DNA from: Streptococcus mitis
GTDB lineage: Bacteria; Bacillota; Bacilli; Lactobacillales; Streptococcaceae
Assembly: GCF_000722695.1 (NCBI RefSeq)
Contig: NZ_JPFU01000009.1
Coordinates: forward strand, 1 to 64,000
Reading direction: 5' to 3'
DNA: 64,000 nucleotides
Position 1 is the stretch's first letter, and every line of letters starts with the position of its first letter. Made by a program: the position numbers and the translations under genes. Shown here piece by piece: positions 8,626-19,362 of the stretch. The notes under the pieces are model-generated. The model had not been told where the DNA came from. It saw only the letters and a program-made list of their open reading frames with translations, and did no database searches.

Positions 8626-10005
8626 ATGGCTAGAGATGGTTTTTTTACAGGCTTAGATATTGGAACCAATTCGATTAAGGTATTGGTTGCTGAGCTTAGA
8701 AATGGTGAACTAAACGTAATTGGTGTAAGTAATGCCAAGAGTAAAGGTGTAAAAGATGGGATTATCGTTGATATTGAAGCAGCAGCAACTGCTATTAAGT
8801 CGGCTATTTCCCAGGCAGAGGAAAAAGCAGGCATTTCAATCAAATCAGTGAATGTTGGTTTGCCTGGAAATCTTTTGCAAGTAGAACCAACTCAAGGAAT
8901 GATTCCAGTGACATCTGATACAAAAGAAATTACAAATCAAGATGTCGAGAATGTTGTCAAATCAGCCTTGACAAAGAGTATGACACCGGATCGTGAAGTC
9001 ATTACTTTTATTCCAGAAGAATTTATCGTAGATGGTTTCCAAGGTATTCGTGACCCGCGTGGAATGATGGGGGTGCGTCTTGAAATGCGTGGTTTGCTTT
9101 ACACAGGGCCACGTACTATTCTTCACAATTTACGCAAGACAGTTGAGCGTTCAGGTGTACAAGTTGAAAATATTATTATTTCACCATTGGCTTTGGTTCG
9201 TTCAGTCTTGAACGAAGGCGAGCGTGAATTTGGAGCTACTGTGATTGATATGGGAGCAGGTCAAACAACTGTTGCTACAATCCGTAACCAAGAACTTCAG
9301 TTTACAAATATTCTTCAAGAAGGTGGAGATTATGTCACAAAAGATATCTCTAAAGTCTTGAAGACTTCACAGAAATTAGCTGAAGGATTGAAATTGAACT
9401 ATGGGGAAGCCTACCCATCACTTGCCAGCAATGAAACTTTCCAAGTTGAAGTGATTGGTGAAGTAGAGCCTGTAGAAGTTACAGAAAGCTACTTGGCAGA
9501 GATTATTTCAGCTCGCATTAAACACATTTTTGAACAGATTAAACAAGAGTTGGAAAGAAGACATTTGTTGGATCTTCCAGGTGGAATTGTTCTGATTGGT
9601 GGAAATGCTATTTTACCAGGTATTGTAGAACTTGCACAGGAAGTCTTTGGTGTTGGTGTCAAACTTTACGTTCCAAATCAAGTTGGAATCCGTAACCCTG
9701 CCTTTGCTCATGTGATTAGCTTGTCTGAATTTGCGGGACAATTGACAGAAGTACATCTCTTGGCTCAACGAGCAGTTAAGGGTGAGGATACTTTGCGTCA
9801 CCAACCAATCAATTTTGGTGGGATGATTCAACGTGTCACCCAGGTGTCACAACCTACCCCGATTCAATCAGCTTCAAATACAGAGGTGGAACCATCAGCT
9901 TCTACTAACGTAGTTGCTCCGAAAGAGGATAAAGTATCTTCTCAAAATAAACCAAAAATCGCAGATCGCTTCCGTGGCTTAATCGGAAGCATGTTTGATG
10001 AATAA
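8626..10005 (+). CDS. ftsA: Cell division protein FtsA
   Basis: A 459-residue actin-like ATPase that ties FtsZ filaments to the membrane and starts divisome assembly. Visible are the phosphate-1 loop 'TGLDIGTNSIKVLVAE' (residues 8-23), the inserted 1C/SHS2 domain (about residues 85-165), the second phosphate motif 'ATVIDMGAGQTTVA', the adenosine loop 'GIVLIGGNAILPGI', and a C-terminal amphipathic tail 'KIADRFRGLIGSMFDE' for membrane binding. It is first in a tight division operon with ftsZ, ylmE, sepF, ylmG, ylmH and divIVA. Confidence 0.98.
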   Translation: MARDGFFTGLDIGTNSIKVLVAELRNGELNVIGVSNAKSKGVKDGIIVDIEAAATAIKSAISQAEEKAGISIKSVNVGLPGNLLQVEPTQGMIPVTSDTKEITNQDVENVVKSALTKSMTPDREVITFIPEEFIVDGFQGIRDPRGMMGVRLEMRGLLYTGPRTILHNLRKTVERSGVQVENIIISPLALVRSVLNEGEREFGATVIDMGAGQTTVATIRNQELQFTNILQEGGDYVTKDISKVLKTSQKLAEGLKLNYGEAYPSLASNETFQVEVIGEVEPVEVTESYLAEIISARIKHIFEQIKQELERRHLLDLPGGIVLIGGNAILPGIVELAQEVFGVGVKLYVPNQVGIRNPAFAHVISLSEFAGQLTEVHLLAQRAVKGEDTLRHQPINFGGMIQRVTQVSQPTPIQSASNTEVEPSASTNVVAPKEDKVSSQNKPKIADRFRGLIGSMFDE

Positions 10006-10019
10006 AAGAGGAAAAATAA

Positions 10020-11276
<1,257 letters not shown>

Positions 11277-11280
11277 GTAA

Positions 11281-11952
11281 ATGAATTTGAAAGAAAATAC
11301 AGAACGTGTTTTTCAACAAATAAAGGATGCAAGTCAGCAGGCAGGAAGAGAAGATAATTCTGTTTCAGTTGTTGCTGTTACAAAATATGTAGACGTACCG
11401 ACAGCGGAGGCTTTGCTTCCGCTAGGTGTGCATCATATTGGTGAAAATCGTGTAGATAAGTTCCTTGAGAAATATCAAGCTTTAAAAGACCAAGATATTA
11501 GTTGGCATTTGATTGGCACTTTGCAAAGACGTAAGGTTAAGGATGTTATTCAATATGTTGATTATTTCCATGCTTTGGATTCATTAAAGCTAGCAGAGGA
11601 AATTCAAAAGAGAAGTGACCGAGTTATTAAGTGTTTCTTACAAGTGAATATCTCAAGGGAAGAGAGCAAACATGGTTTTTCAAAGGAAGAACTATTGGAA
11701 CTCTTGCCAGAGTTGGCAACCTTAGATAAAATTGAATATGTAGGCTTGATGACAATGGCTCCTTTTGAAGCTAGTAGTGATGAGTTGAAAGAGATTTTTA
11801 AAGCTACACAGGATTTGCAACTAGAAATTAGAGAAAAACAAATTCCCAATATGCCAATGATGGACTTGAGTATGGGGATGAGTCGTGACTACAAGGAAGC
11901 GATTGAATTTGGCTCAACATTTGTCAGAATTGGCACAGCATTTTTTAAATAG
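11281..11952 (+). CDS. ylmE: YggS/YlmE pyridoxal-phosphate-binding protein
   Basis: A 223-residue PLP homeostasis protein of the YggS/YlmE/PLPBP family, a single-domain alanine-racemase-like barrel without a known main reaction. The cofactor lysine lies in 'VVAVTKYVDVPTAEAL' (about residue 37). Other family marks are 'IGENRVDKFLEKY', 'WHLIGTLQRRKVK' and 'LSMGMSRDYKEAIEFGSTFVRIG'. It is the third gene of the division operon and starts four bases after ftsZ. Confidence 0.95.
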   Translation: MNLKENTERVFQQIKDASQQAGREDNSVSVVAVTKYVDVPTAEALLPLGVHHIGENRVDKFLEKYQALKDQDISWHLIGTLQRRKVKDVIQYVDYFHALDSLKLAEEIQKRSDRVIKCFLQVNISREESKHGFSKEELLELLPELATLDKIEYVGLMTMAPFEASSDELKEIFKATQDLQLEIREKQIPNMPMMDLSMGMSRDYKEAIEFGSTFVRIGTAFFK

Positions 11953-11961
11953 GAAAGAAAG

Positions 11962-12495
11962 ATGTCTTTAAAAGATAGATTTGATAGATTTATAGATTAT
12001 TTTACAGAAGATGGAGAAGATGTTGCTACTACTTATCAGCCTAAAGCTGAGGAACCGATTGTGGCTCCAGTTCCTTCTGTAAAAGAGTTGCCTCAACAAG
12101 TTGCGACCACACCATCTAAAGAAAAAAATATTACTCGTCTTCATGCCCGTCAACAAGAGTTGGCTATGCAAAGTCAACGTTCTACTGATAAGGTGACAAT
12201 TGATGTTCGTTATCCACGTAAATACGAAGATGCTACAGCTATTGTTGATTTATTAGCTGGTAACGAAAGTATTTTGATTGATTTCCAATATATGACAGAA
12301 GTTCAAGCTCGTCGTTGTTTGGACTATCTGGATGGGGCACGTCATGTTTTAGCTGGTAACATGAAAAAGGTAGCATCTACTATGTACCTACTGACGCCAG
12401 TTGATGTTGTCGTCAATATTGAAGATATCAAAATTCCAGATGAATCACAAAATGGTGAATTTGGTTTTGATATGAAACGTACGAGAGTGAAATAA
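11962..12495 (+). CDS. sepF: Cell division protein SepF
   Basis: A 177-residue SepF that binds the FtsZ tail and membranes and helps order the Z-ring. An N-terminal amphipathic helix ('[14 protein letters not shown]') is followed by a low-complexity linker (about residues 20-75) and the compact SepF core with '[17 protein letters not shown]' and '[20 protein letters not shown]'. The stop overlaps the ylmG start codon by one base. Confidence 0.96.
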   Translation: MSLKDRFDRFIDYFTEDGEDVATTYQPKAEEPIVAPVPSVKELPQQVATTPSKEKNITRLHARQQELAMQSQRSTDKVTIDVRYPRKYEDATAIVDLLAGNESILIDFQYMTEVQARRCLDYLDGARHVLAGNMKKVASTMYLLTPVDVVVNIEDIKIPDESQNGEFGFDMKRTRVK

Positions 12496-12758
12496 TGCTC
12501 TTTCTCATTCGTTTTATTCAAAATGCAGTGGATATCTATTCACTGATTTTAGTCGTTTTTGCTCTGATGTCTTGGTTCCCCAATGCTTATGAATCGCGTC
12601 TAGGTCGCTTGATTATTAGCTTAGTGAAACCGATAATAGCTCCTTTACAACGTTTACCCCTTCAGATTGCAGGACTTGACTTGTCTGTCTGGATTGCGGT
12701 TTTATTAGTGCATTTTTTAGGGAACCAATTGATTCGACTTTTAGTGATGTTTCTATGA
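12495..12758 (+). CDS. ylmG: YggT/YlmG family membrane protein
   Basis: An 87-residue protein with two membrane segments and the family motifs 'LMSWFPNAYESRLGRL' and 'PIIAPLQRLP'. YlmG proteins are linked to division and nucleoid organisation in Gram-positive bacteria and plastids, but their biochemical role is unknown. It lies inside the division operon, overlapping sepF by one base and ylmH by four. Confidence 0.93.
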   Translation: MLFLIRFIQNAVDIYSLILVVFALMSWFPNAYESRLGRLIISLVKPIIAPLQRLPLQIAGLDLSVWIAVLLVHFLGNQLIRLLVMFL

Positions 12759-13540
12759 ACAAGATGATCTATCAGCACTTTTCTAAGAATGATTCGTCTT
12801 TTATTGATAAGGGAGCAGAATGGATAAAAAAGGTAGAAGACTCTTATTCTCCATTTTTAACACCTTTTGTAAATCCTCATCAGGAAAAGATTTTAAAAGT
12901 TCTAGCCTCAACGAACGGCATCTCCTACATGAGCAGTCGGCAGTTTCTTGAAACTGAATACGTGCGGATACTCCTGTATCCTGATTATTTTGAACCCAAA
13001 TTCTCTGATTTTGAACTATCCTTGCAAGAAATAGTTTATTCTAATAAGTTTGAACGTTTAACGCATGCAAAAATATTAGGGACTGTTTTAAATCAGTTGG
13101 GAATCGATAGGAAGCTGTTTGGTGATATCTTAGTCAATGAAGAGAGAGCACAGATTATCATTAATCGACAGTTTACTCTCCTTTTCCAAGACGGCATTAC
13201 GAAAATTGCCCGTCTACCTGTTCGTCTAGAAGAACGGGATTTTACTGAGAAAATTGCTACAGTAGAAGATTATCAAGAATTGGATATTTGTATCGCTAGT
13301 TCTAGATTAGATGTTTTCCTAGCGGGGGTCTTCAAACTGTCAAGAAATCAGGCAAATCAGTTAATTGAAAAGCAGGCAGTTCAAGTTAATTACCATTTAG
13401 TTGAAAAATCAGATTATACAGTTCAAGTTGGTGACTTGATTAGTGTAAGGAAATTCGGTCGATTGAAACTCGTTAGAGATAATGGGCAAACAAAAAAAGA
13501 TAAAAAGAAATTAACGGTCCAATTGTTATTAAGTAAGTGA
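12755..13540 (+). CDS. ylmH: YlmH, RNA-binding S4-domain protein
   Basis: A 261-residue protein with an N-terminal YlmH domain and a C-terminal S4 RNA-binding domain (about residues 185-245, 'SSRLDVFLAGVFKLSRNQANQLIEKQ'). In Bacillus and Streptococcus the family is linked to ribosome quality control on stalled 50S subunits, so it may have a translation role despite its place in the division operon. The start overlaps ylmG by four bases. Confidence 0.93.
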   Translation: MNKMIYQHFSKNDSSFIDKGAEWIKKVEDSYSPFLTPFVNPHQEKILKVLASTNGISYMSSRQFLETEYVRILLYPDYFEPKFSDFELSLQEIVYSNKFERLTHAKILGTVLNQLGIDRKLFGDILVNEERAQIIINRQFTLLFQDGITKIARLPVRLEERDFTEKIATVEDYQELDICIASSRLDVFLAGVFKLSRNQANQLIEKQAVQVNYHLVEKSDYTVQVGDLISVRKFGRLKLVRDNGQTKKDKKKLTVQLLLSK

Positions 13541-13548
13541 GGAAAAAT

Positions 13549-14424
13549 ATGCCAATTACATCGTTAGAAATCAAAGATAAAACCTTTAACACACGCTTCA
13601 GAGGCTTTGATCAAGAAGAAGTAGATGAATTTTTAGATATTGTAGTCCGTGATTATGAGGATTTAGTTCGCTCTAATCATGATAAGGATTTACATATTAA
13701 GAGTTTGGAAGAGCGTTTGTCTTACTTTGATGAGATGAAAGATTCATTAAGCCAGTCTGTATTGATTGCACAAGATACAGCTGAACGAGTAAAACAAGCT
13801 GCAGCTGAACGTTCAAATAATATTATCCATCAAGCAGAGCAAGATGCGCAACGTTTGTTGGAAGAAGCTAAATACAAGGCTAATGAAATTCTTCGTCACG
13901 CAACGGATAATGCTAAGAAAGTTGCAGTTGAAACAGAAGAATTGAAGAACAAGAGCCGTGTCTTCCACCAACGTCTCAAATCAACAATTGAGAGCCAGTT
14001 AGCAATTGTTGAATCATCAGATTGGGAAGACATTCTTCGCCCAACAGCGACTTATCTACAAACAAGTGATGAGGCCTTTAAAGAAGTGGTTAGCGAAGTT
14101 TTAGGTGACTCTGTCTTACAACAACATTCAGAGGAAGAACCAATTGATATTACTCGCCAGTTTTCTCCTGAGGAAATGGCAGAGTTACAGGCTCGTATCG
14201 AAGCAGCTAATAAGGAACTTGCAGAAGTTGAAGCAAGAGCTACACAAGAACAGGTTGTTTCACCAGTTCAGGCTGTTGAGGAAAGTCCAGCTCATCCAGT
14301 TGGTCCGATGTATGAAGAGCCAGAAGTAGCCCCAAGTCATTACTCAGGCCCAACACCAGCTACTGAAGCTGTAAACTCAGAACCAGGATTTGTGGCACCG
14401 CAAGAATCTGTTACAATTTTATAA
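13549..14424 (+). CDS. divIVA: Cell division initiation protein DivIVA
   Basis: A 291-residue pole- and septum-binding coiled-coil protein that organises streptococcal division and cell-wall growth. The N-terminal lipid-binding domain has 'FNTRFRGFDQEEVDEFLD' (about residues 14-31). Long coiled coils run from about residue 35 to 150, and the tail is acidic and proline-rich (about residues 190-291). The ATG at 13549 is preferred over an in-frame GTG at 13537, because the latter lies within the ylmH stop region and the ribosome site GTGAGGA precedes 13549. It is the last gene of the operon. Confidence 0.95.
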   Translation: MPITSLEIKDKTFNTRFRGFDQEEVDEFLDIVVRDYEDLVRSNHDKDLHIKSLEERLSYFDEMKDSLSQSVLIAQDTAERVKQAAAERSNNIIHQAEQDAQRLLEEAKYKANEILRHATDNAKKVAVETEELKNKSRVFHQRLKSTIESQLAIVESSDWEDILRPTATYLQTSDEAFKEVVSEVLGDSVLQQHSEEEPIDITRQFSPEEMAELQARIEAANKELAEVEARATQEQVVSPVQAVEESPAHPVGPMYEEPEVAPSHYSGPTPATEAVNSEPGFVAPQESVTIL

Positions 14425-14429
14425 GAAAT

Positions 14430-14647
14430 GATCTGAGAACAATATCTTATCCTTATATTTCCAGCGAGCAGGAGATGGTGTGAGTCCTGTAATCCCTATT
14501 GATAAGATTATCCTCTCAAAAACTCAAGTCTGAAGCTAGTAAGATTTGACGTTTCCCACGTTACGGGATAAGAGGGAGAAAGACTAAATCTTTTTCCGAA
14601 CAAAGGTGGTACCACGATTTTCGTCCTTTTTGGCAGTCGTGGTTTTT
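14430..14647 (+). promoter_or_regulatory. T-box leader of ileS (tRNA-Ile sensing)
   Basis: A T-box riboswitch that allows ileS transcription when uncharged tRNA-Ile accumulates. Stem I is closed by ATCTTATC (14444-14451) and GATAAGAT (14501-14508), with a likely specifier ATC (Ile) at 14492-14494. The T-box sequence AAGGTGGTACCACG is at 14603-14616, where TGGT pairs with the tRNA ACCA end. The terminator stem ACCACGA/TCGTGGT (14611-14617/14637-14643) ends in a T run. Confidence 0.93.
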
Positions 14648-14676
14648 AATTTGTTATTATTTATAAAGGAGATACC

Positions 14677-17469
14677 ATGAAACTCAAAGATACCCTTAAT
14701 CTTGGGAAAACAGCTTTCCCAATGCGTGCAGGTCTTCCTACTAAAGAGCCAGTTTGGCAAAAGGAATGGGAAGATGCAAAACTTTACCAACGTCGTCAAG
14801 AATTGAACCAAGGAAAACCTCATTTCACCTTGCATGATGGCCCTCCATATGCAAACGGAAATATCCACGTTGGACACGCTATGAACAAGATTTCAAAAGA
14901 TATCATTGTTCGATCAAAATCTATGTCAGGTTTTTACGCACCATTTATCCCAGGTTGGGATACTCATGGTCTGCCAATCGAGCAAGTTTTGGCAAAACAA
15001 GGTGTCAAACGTAAAGAAATGGATTTGGTTGAGTACTTGAAACTTTGCCGTGAATATGCTCTTTCTCAAGTAGATAAACAACGCGAAGACTTTAAACGTT
15101 TGGGTGTTTCTGGTGACTGGGAAAATCCATATGTGACCTTGACTCCTGATTATGAAGCAGCACAAATCCGTGTCTTCGGTGAAATGGCTAACAAGGGTTA
15201 TATCTACCGTGGTGCTAAGCCAGTTTACTGGTCTTGGTCATCAGAGTCTGCCCTTGCTGAAGCAGAGATTGAATACCATGATTTGATTTCAACTTCCCTT
15301 TACTATGCCAATAAGGTGAAAGATGGCAAAGGTGTTCTAGATACAGATACTTACATCGTTGTCTGGACAACTACTCCATTTACCATCACAGCATCTCGTG
15401 GTTTGACGGTTGGAGCGGATATTGATTACGTTTTGGTTCAACCTGCTGGTGAAGCTCGTAAGTTTGTAGTAGCTGCAGAATTGTTGACTAGTTTGTCTGA
15501 AAAATTTGGTTGGTCTGATGTTCAAGTGTTGGCAACTTACCGTGGTCAAGAATTGAACCACATTGTAACAGAACACCCATGGGATACAGCTGTAGATGAG
15601 TTGGTGATCCTTGGTGACCACGTTACGACTGACTCTGGTACAGGTATTGTCCATACAGCTCCTGGTTTTGGTGAGGATGACTACAATGTCGGTATTGCTA
15701 ATGGTCTTGAAGTCGCAGTGACTGTTGATGAACGTGGTATTATGATGGCTAATGCTGGTCCTGAGTTTGAAGGTCAGTTCTACGACAAGGTTGTTCCAAC
15801 TGTTATCGAAAAACTTGGTAGCCTCCTTCTTGCTCAAGAAGAAATCTCTCACTCATACCCATTTGACTGGCGTACAAAGAAACCAATCATCTGGCGTGCA
15901 GTTCCACAATGGTTTGCATCAGTTTCTAAATTCCGCCAAGAAATCTTGGATGAAATTGAAAAAGTAAAATTCCACTCAGAATGGGGTAAAGTTCGTCTTT
16001 ACAATATGATCCGTGACCGTGGCGACTGGGTTATCTCTCGTCAACGTGCTTGGGGTGTTCCACTTCCTATCTTCTACGCTGAAGATGGTACAGCTATCAT
16101 GACTGCTGAAACGATTGAACATGTGGCTCAGCTCTTTGAAGCACATGGTTCAAGCATTTGGTGGGAACGTGATGCTAAGGACCTCTTGCCAGAAGGATTT
16201 ACTCATCCAGGTTCACCAAATGGTGAGTTCAAGAAAGAAACAGATATCATGGACGTATGGTTTGACTCAGGTTCATCATGGAATGGGGTTGTAGTAAACC
16301 GTCCTGAGTTGACTTACCCAGCAGACCTTTACCTAGAAGGTTCTGACCAATACCGTGGTTGGTTCAACTCATCACTCATCACATCTGTTGCCAACCATGG
16401 TGTAGCACCTTACAAGCAAATCTTGTCACAAGGTTTTGCCCTTGACGGTAAAGGTGAGAAGATGTCTAAATCTCTTGGAAATACCATTGCTCCAAGTGAT
16501 GTTGAAAAACAATTTGGTGCAGAAATCTTGCGTCTCTGGGTAACAAGTGTTGACTCAAGCAACGATGTGCGTATCTCTATGGATATCTTGAGCCAAGTCT
16601 CTGAAACTTACCGTAAGATTCGTAACACCCTTCGTTTCTTGATTGCCAATACATCTGACTTTAACCCAACTCAAGATACAGTAGCTTACGATGAGCTTCG
16701 TTCAGTTGATAAGTACATGACTATTCGCTTTAACCAGCTTGTCAAGACCATTCGTGACGCTTATGCAAACTTTGAATTCTTGACAATCTACAAGGCTTTG
16801 GTGAACTTTATCAACGTTGATTTGTCAGCCTTTTACCTTGATTTTGCCAAAGATGTTGTTTATATCGAAGGTGCTAAATCATTGGAACGCCGTCAAATGC
16901 AGACTGTCTTCTATGACATTCTTGTCAAAATCACCAAACTTTTGACACCGATCCTTCCTCACACTGCGGAAGAAATCTGGTCATACCTTGAGTTTGAAGT
17001 AGAAGACTTCGTTCAATTGTCAGAATTGCCAGAAGCAGAGACATTTGCTAATCAAGAAGAAATCTTGGATACATGGGCTGCCTTCATGGACTTCCGTGGA
17101 CAAGCTCAAAAAGCCTTGGAAGAAGCTCGTAATGCAAAAGTAATCGGTAAATCACTTGAAGCACACTTGACAGTTTATCCAAACGAAATTGTGAAAACTC
17201 TACTCGAAGCAGTAAACAGCAATGTAGCTCAACTTTTGATTGTGTCTGAATTGACCATCGCAGAAGGACCAGCTCCAGAAGCTGCCGTTAGCTTCGAAGA
17301 TGTAGCCTTTACAGTTGAACGCGCTGCAGGTGAAGTGTGTGACCGTTGCCGTCGCATCGACCCAACAACCGCAGAACGCAGCTACCAGGCAGTTATCTGT
17401 GACCACTGTGCAAGCATCGTAGAAGAAAACTTTGCGGACGCTGTCGCAGAAGGATTTGAAGAGAAATAA
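14677..17469 (+). CDS. ileS: Isoleucyl-tRNA synthetase
   Basis: A 930-residue class I synthetase charging tRNA-Ile. Seen are the HIGH motif as '[11 protein letters not shown]' (about residues 60-70), the editing CP1 domain with '[14 protein letters not shown]' and '[16 protein letters not shown]', the KMSKS motif in '[12 protein letters not shown]' (about residue 595), the anticodon-binding domain, and a C-terminal zinc finger with cysteines in 'CDRCRRI' and 'CDHCASI'. Length is standard. The T-box upstream controls it. Confidence 0.98.
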   Translation: MKLKDTLNLGKTAFPMRAGLPTKEPVWQKEWEDAKLYQRRQELNQGKPHFTLHDGPPYANGNIHVGHAMNKISKDIIVRSKSMSGFYAPFIPGWDTHGLPIEQVLAKQGVKRKEMDLVEYLKLCREYALSQVDKQREDFKRLGVSGDWENPYVTLTPDYEAAQIRVFGEMANKGYIYRGAKPVYWSWSSESALAEAEIEYHDLISTSLYYANKVKDGKGVLDTDTYIVVWTTTPFTITASRGLTVGADIDYVLVQPAGEARKFVVAAELLTSLSEKFGWSDVQVLATYRGQELNHIVTEHPWDTAVDELVILGDHVTTDSGTGIVHTAPGFGEDDYNVGIANGLEVAVTVDERGIMMANAGPEFEGQFYDKVVPTVIEKLGSLLLAQEEISHSYPFDWRTKKPIIWRAVPQWFASVSKFRQEILDEIEKVKFHSEWGKVRLYNMIRDRGDWVISRQRAWGVPLPIFYAEDGTAIMTAETIEHVAQLFEAHGSSIWWERDAKDLLPEGFTHPGSPNGEFKKETDIMDVWFDSGSSWNGVVVNRPELTYPADLYLEGSDQYRGWFNSSLITSVANHGVAPYKQILSQGFALDGKGEKMSKSLGNTIAPSDVEKQFGAEILRLWVTSVDSSNDVRISMDILSQVSETYRKIRNTLRFLIANTSDFNPTQDTVAYDELRSVDKYMTIRFNQLVKTIRDAYANFEFLTIYKALVNFINVDLSAFYLDFAKDVVYIEGAKSLERRQMQTVFYDILVKITKLLTPILPHTAEEIWSYLEFEVEDFVQLSELPEAETFANQEEILDTWAAFMDFRGQAQKALEEARNAKVIGKSLEAHLTVYPNEIVKTLLEAVNSNVAQLLIVSELTIAEGPAPEAAVSFEDVAFTVERAAGEVCDRCRRIDPTTAERSYQAVICDHCASIVEENFADAVAEGFEEK

Positions 17470-17488
17470 GGTTGTTGTATGATACTAA

Positions 17489-17526
17489 GAAGGAAAAGGA
17501 TTGCCAAACAGTCCTTTCCTTTTTGG
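17489..17526 (+). terminator. Intrinsic terminator after ileS
   Basis: AAGGAAAAGGA pairs with TCCTTTCCTT (one bulged base) and is followed by TTTT. Confidence 0.8.
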
Positions 17527-17614
17527 TTTTGACTAGCTTTTTTGTGAAAAATTGTGTAAAATAGAATAGATAAACGAGGGGAAACCTCGGAAAATTTAAA
17601 GGAGAATCCATCTA

Positions 17615-18307
17615 ATGGTAAAATTGGTTTTTGCTCGCCACGGTGAGTCTGAATGGAACAAAGCTAACCTTTTCACTGGTTGGGCTGATGTTGATTTGTC
17701 TGAAAAAGGTACACAACAAGCGATTGACGCTGGTAAATTGATCAAAGAAGCTGGTATCGAATTTGATCAAGCTTACACTTCAGTATTGAAACGTGCTATC
17801 AAAACAACTAACTTGGCTCTTGAAGCTTCTGACCAATTGTGGGTTCCAGTTGAAAAATCATGGCGCTTGAACGAACGTCACTACGGTGGTTTGACTGGTA
17901 AAAACAAGGCTGAAGCTGCTGAGCAATTTGGTGATGAGCAAGTTCACATCTGGCGTCGTTCATACGATGTATTGCCTCCAAACATGGACCGTGATGATGA
18001 GCACTCAGCTCACACAGACCGTCGTTATGCTTCACTTGACGACTCAGTTATCCCAGATGCTGAAAACTTGAAAGTGACTTTGGAACGTGCTCTTCCATTC
18101 TGGGAAGATAAAATCGCTCCAGCTCTTAAAGATGGTAAAAACGTATTCGTAGGAGCTCACGGTAACTCAATCCGTGCCCTTGTAAAACACATCAAAGGTT
18201 TGTCAGATGACGAAATCATGGACGTAGAAATCCCTAACTTCCCACCATTGGTATTCGAATTCGACGAAAAATTGAACGTAGTTTCTGAATACTACCTTGG
18301 AAAATAA
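17615..18307 (+). CDS. gpmA: 2,3-bisphosphoglycerate-dependent phosphoglycerate mutase
   Basis: A 230-residue glycolytic mutase interconverting 3- and 2-phosphoglycerate. The phosphohistidine motif '[18 protein letters not shown]' is at residues 6-23, and the second histidine is in '[14 protein letters not shown]' (about residue 183). Also seen are '[16 protein letters not shown]' and 'RRSYDVLPP'. Strong AAAGGAG ribosome site and codon choices typical of highly expressed genes. Its own terminator follows. Confidence 0.98.
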   Translation: MVKLVFARHGESEWNKANLFTGWADVDLSEKGTQQAIDAGKLIKEAGIEFDQAYTSVLKRAIKTTNLALEASDQLWVPVEKSWRLNERHYGGLTGKNKAEAAEQFGDEQVHIWRRSYDVLPPNMDRDDEHSAHTDRRYASLDDSVIPDAENLKVTLERALPFWEDKIAPALKDGKNVFVGAHGNSIRALVKHIKGLSDDEIMDVEIPNFPPLVFEFDEKLNVVSEYYLGK

Positions 18308-18316
18308 AAAATTGTA

Positions 18317-18344
18317 AGTCTAGAATTGATTTCTAGGCTTTTTG
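18317..18344 (+). terminator. Intrinsic terminator after gpmA
   Basis: AGTCTAGAA pairs with TTCTAGGCT (one G-U pair) and is followed by TTTTT. Confidence 0.75.
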
Positions 18345-18393
18345 TTTTTGTTCCCAGTTTTCAACTATTTGAAAAAGCGATATAATGATATTA

Positions 18394-18634
18394 ATACTCA
18401 ATGAAAATCAAAGAGCAAACTAGGAAGCTAGGGGTAGGCTGCTCAAAACACTGTTTTGAGGTTGTGGATAGAACTGACGAAGTCAGCTCAAAACACTGTT
18501 TTGAGGTTGTAGATAAGACTGACGAAGTCAGCTCAAAACACTGTTTTGAGGTTGTAGATAAGACTGACGAAGTCAGTAACCATACCTACGGCAAGGTGAA
18601 GTTGATGTGGTTTGAAGAGATTTTCGAAGAGTAT
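18394..18634 (-). repeat. BOX element, boxC-boxB(x3)-boxA in reverse orientation
   Basis: A dispersed streptococcal BOX repeat read on the minus strand. The right end carries the boxA start (complement of CGAAGAGTAT). Three tandem boxB units of about 60 bases follow, each holding the dyad CTCAAAACA/TGTTTTGAG, and the left end is boxC (ATACTCAATGAAAATCAAAG). It sits between gpmA and the ABC gene and ends 26 bases before the ATG at 18660. An open frame runs through it, but the repeated peptide is a by-product of the repeat. Confidence 0.93.
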
Positions 18635-18659
18635 AAATATGAAAGAAAGAGAAAATGAT

Positions 18660-19361
18660 ATGGCTTATATTGAGATGAAACACTGTTACAAGCGTTATCA
18701 GGTTGGGGACACGGAGATTGTGGCCAATCGTGATGTGAATTTTGAGATTGAAAAGGGTGAATTGGTTATCATTCTAGGAGCGTCTGGTGCAGGCAAGTCA
18801 ACAGTTCTTAACCTTCTTGGGGGAATGGATACCAATGACGAGGGGGAAATCTGGATTGATGGTGTCAATATTGCAGACTATAGTTCCTACCAGCGCACCA
18901 ATTACCGCCGTAATGATGTGGGGTTTGTTTTTCAGTTTTACAATCTAGTGTCCAATCTAACTGCTAAGGAAAATGTGGAACTGGCTTCTGAAATCGTGAC
19001 GGATGCCTTGAATCCTGAACAGGTCTTGACAGATGTAGGTCTGGCTCATCGTCTCAATAACTTTCCAGCCCAGCTTTCTGGAGGGGAGCAACAGCGAGTC
19101 TCCATTGCACGCGCGGTAGCCAAAAATCCTAAAATCCTCCTTTGTGATGAACCGACTGGAGCCTTGGATTATCAGACGGGCAAGCAGGTTTTGAAAATTC
19201 TCCAAGACATGTCTCGTCAAAAGGGAGCGACGGTAATCATCGTGACTCACAATAGCTCGCTAGCTCCTATCGCAGATCGCGTGATTCATATGCATGATGC
19301 CAGTGTCAAGGATGTGGTGATCAACCAGCATCCTCAGGATATCGACAGTTTGGAGTACTAG
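18660..19361 (+). CDS. ABC transporter ATP-binding protein (FtsX/MacB-type system)
   Basis: A 233-residue ATPase that powers the large permease starting one base downstream. Walker A 'GASGAGKST' (about residues 41-49), Q-loop region '[15 protein letters not shown]', signature 'LSGGEQQRV', Walker B '[11 protein letters not shown]' and the switch histidine in 'VIIVTHN' are all present. ATG 18660 is chosen because earlier in-frame ATGs (18612, 18639) fall in or beside the BOX repeat and are not part of the conserved protein. Substrate unknown; such pairs often move or sense peptides or lipids. Confidence 0.9.
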   Translation: MAYIEMKHCYKRYQVGDTEIVANRDVNFEIEKGELVIILGASGAGKSTVLNLLGGMDTNDEGEIWIDGVNIADYSSYQRTNYRRNDVGFVFQFYNLVSNLTAKENVELASEIVTDALNPEQVLTDVGLAHRLNNFPAQLSGGEQQRVSIARAVAKNPKILLCDEPTGALDYQTGKQVLKILQDMSRQKGATVIIVTHNSSLAPIADRVIHMHDASVKDVVINQHPQDIDSLEY

Positions 19362-19362
19362 C

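Noticed and set aside
15337..15852. A 171-residue reverse-strand open frame inside ileS
   Set aside because: Complement of a strongly conserved synthetase gene, with no start context or known family.
18430..18570. Regularly repeated dyad units that could be mistaken for a CRISPR array
   Set aside because: The repeats are tandem boxB units of a BOX element without unique spacers, and no cas gene is nearby.
18401..18658. An 85-residue open frame with three repeats of a K-H-C-F-E-V-V-D type peptide
   Set aside because: It lies within the BOX element and reflects the boxB copies. No ribosome site or family resemblance.
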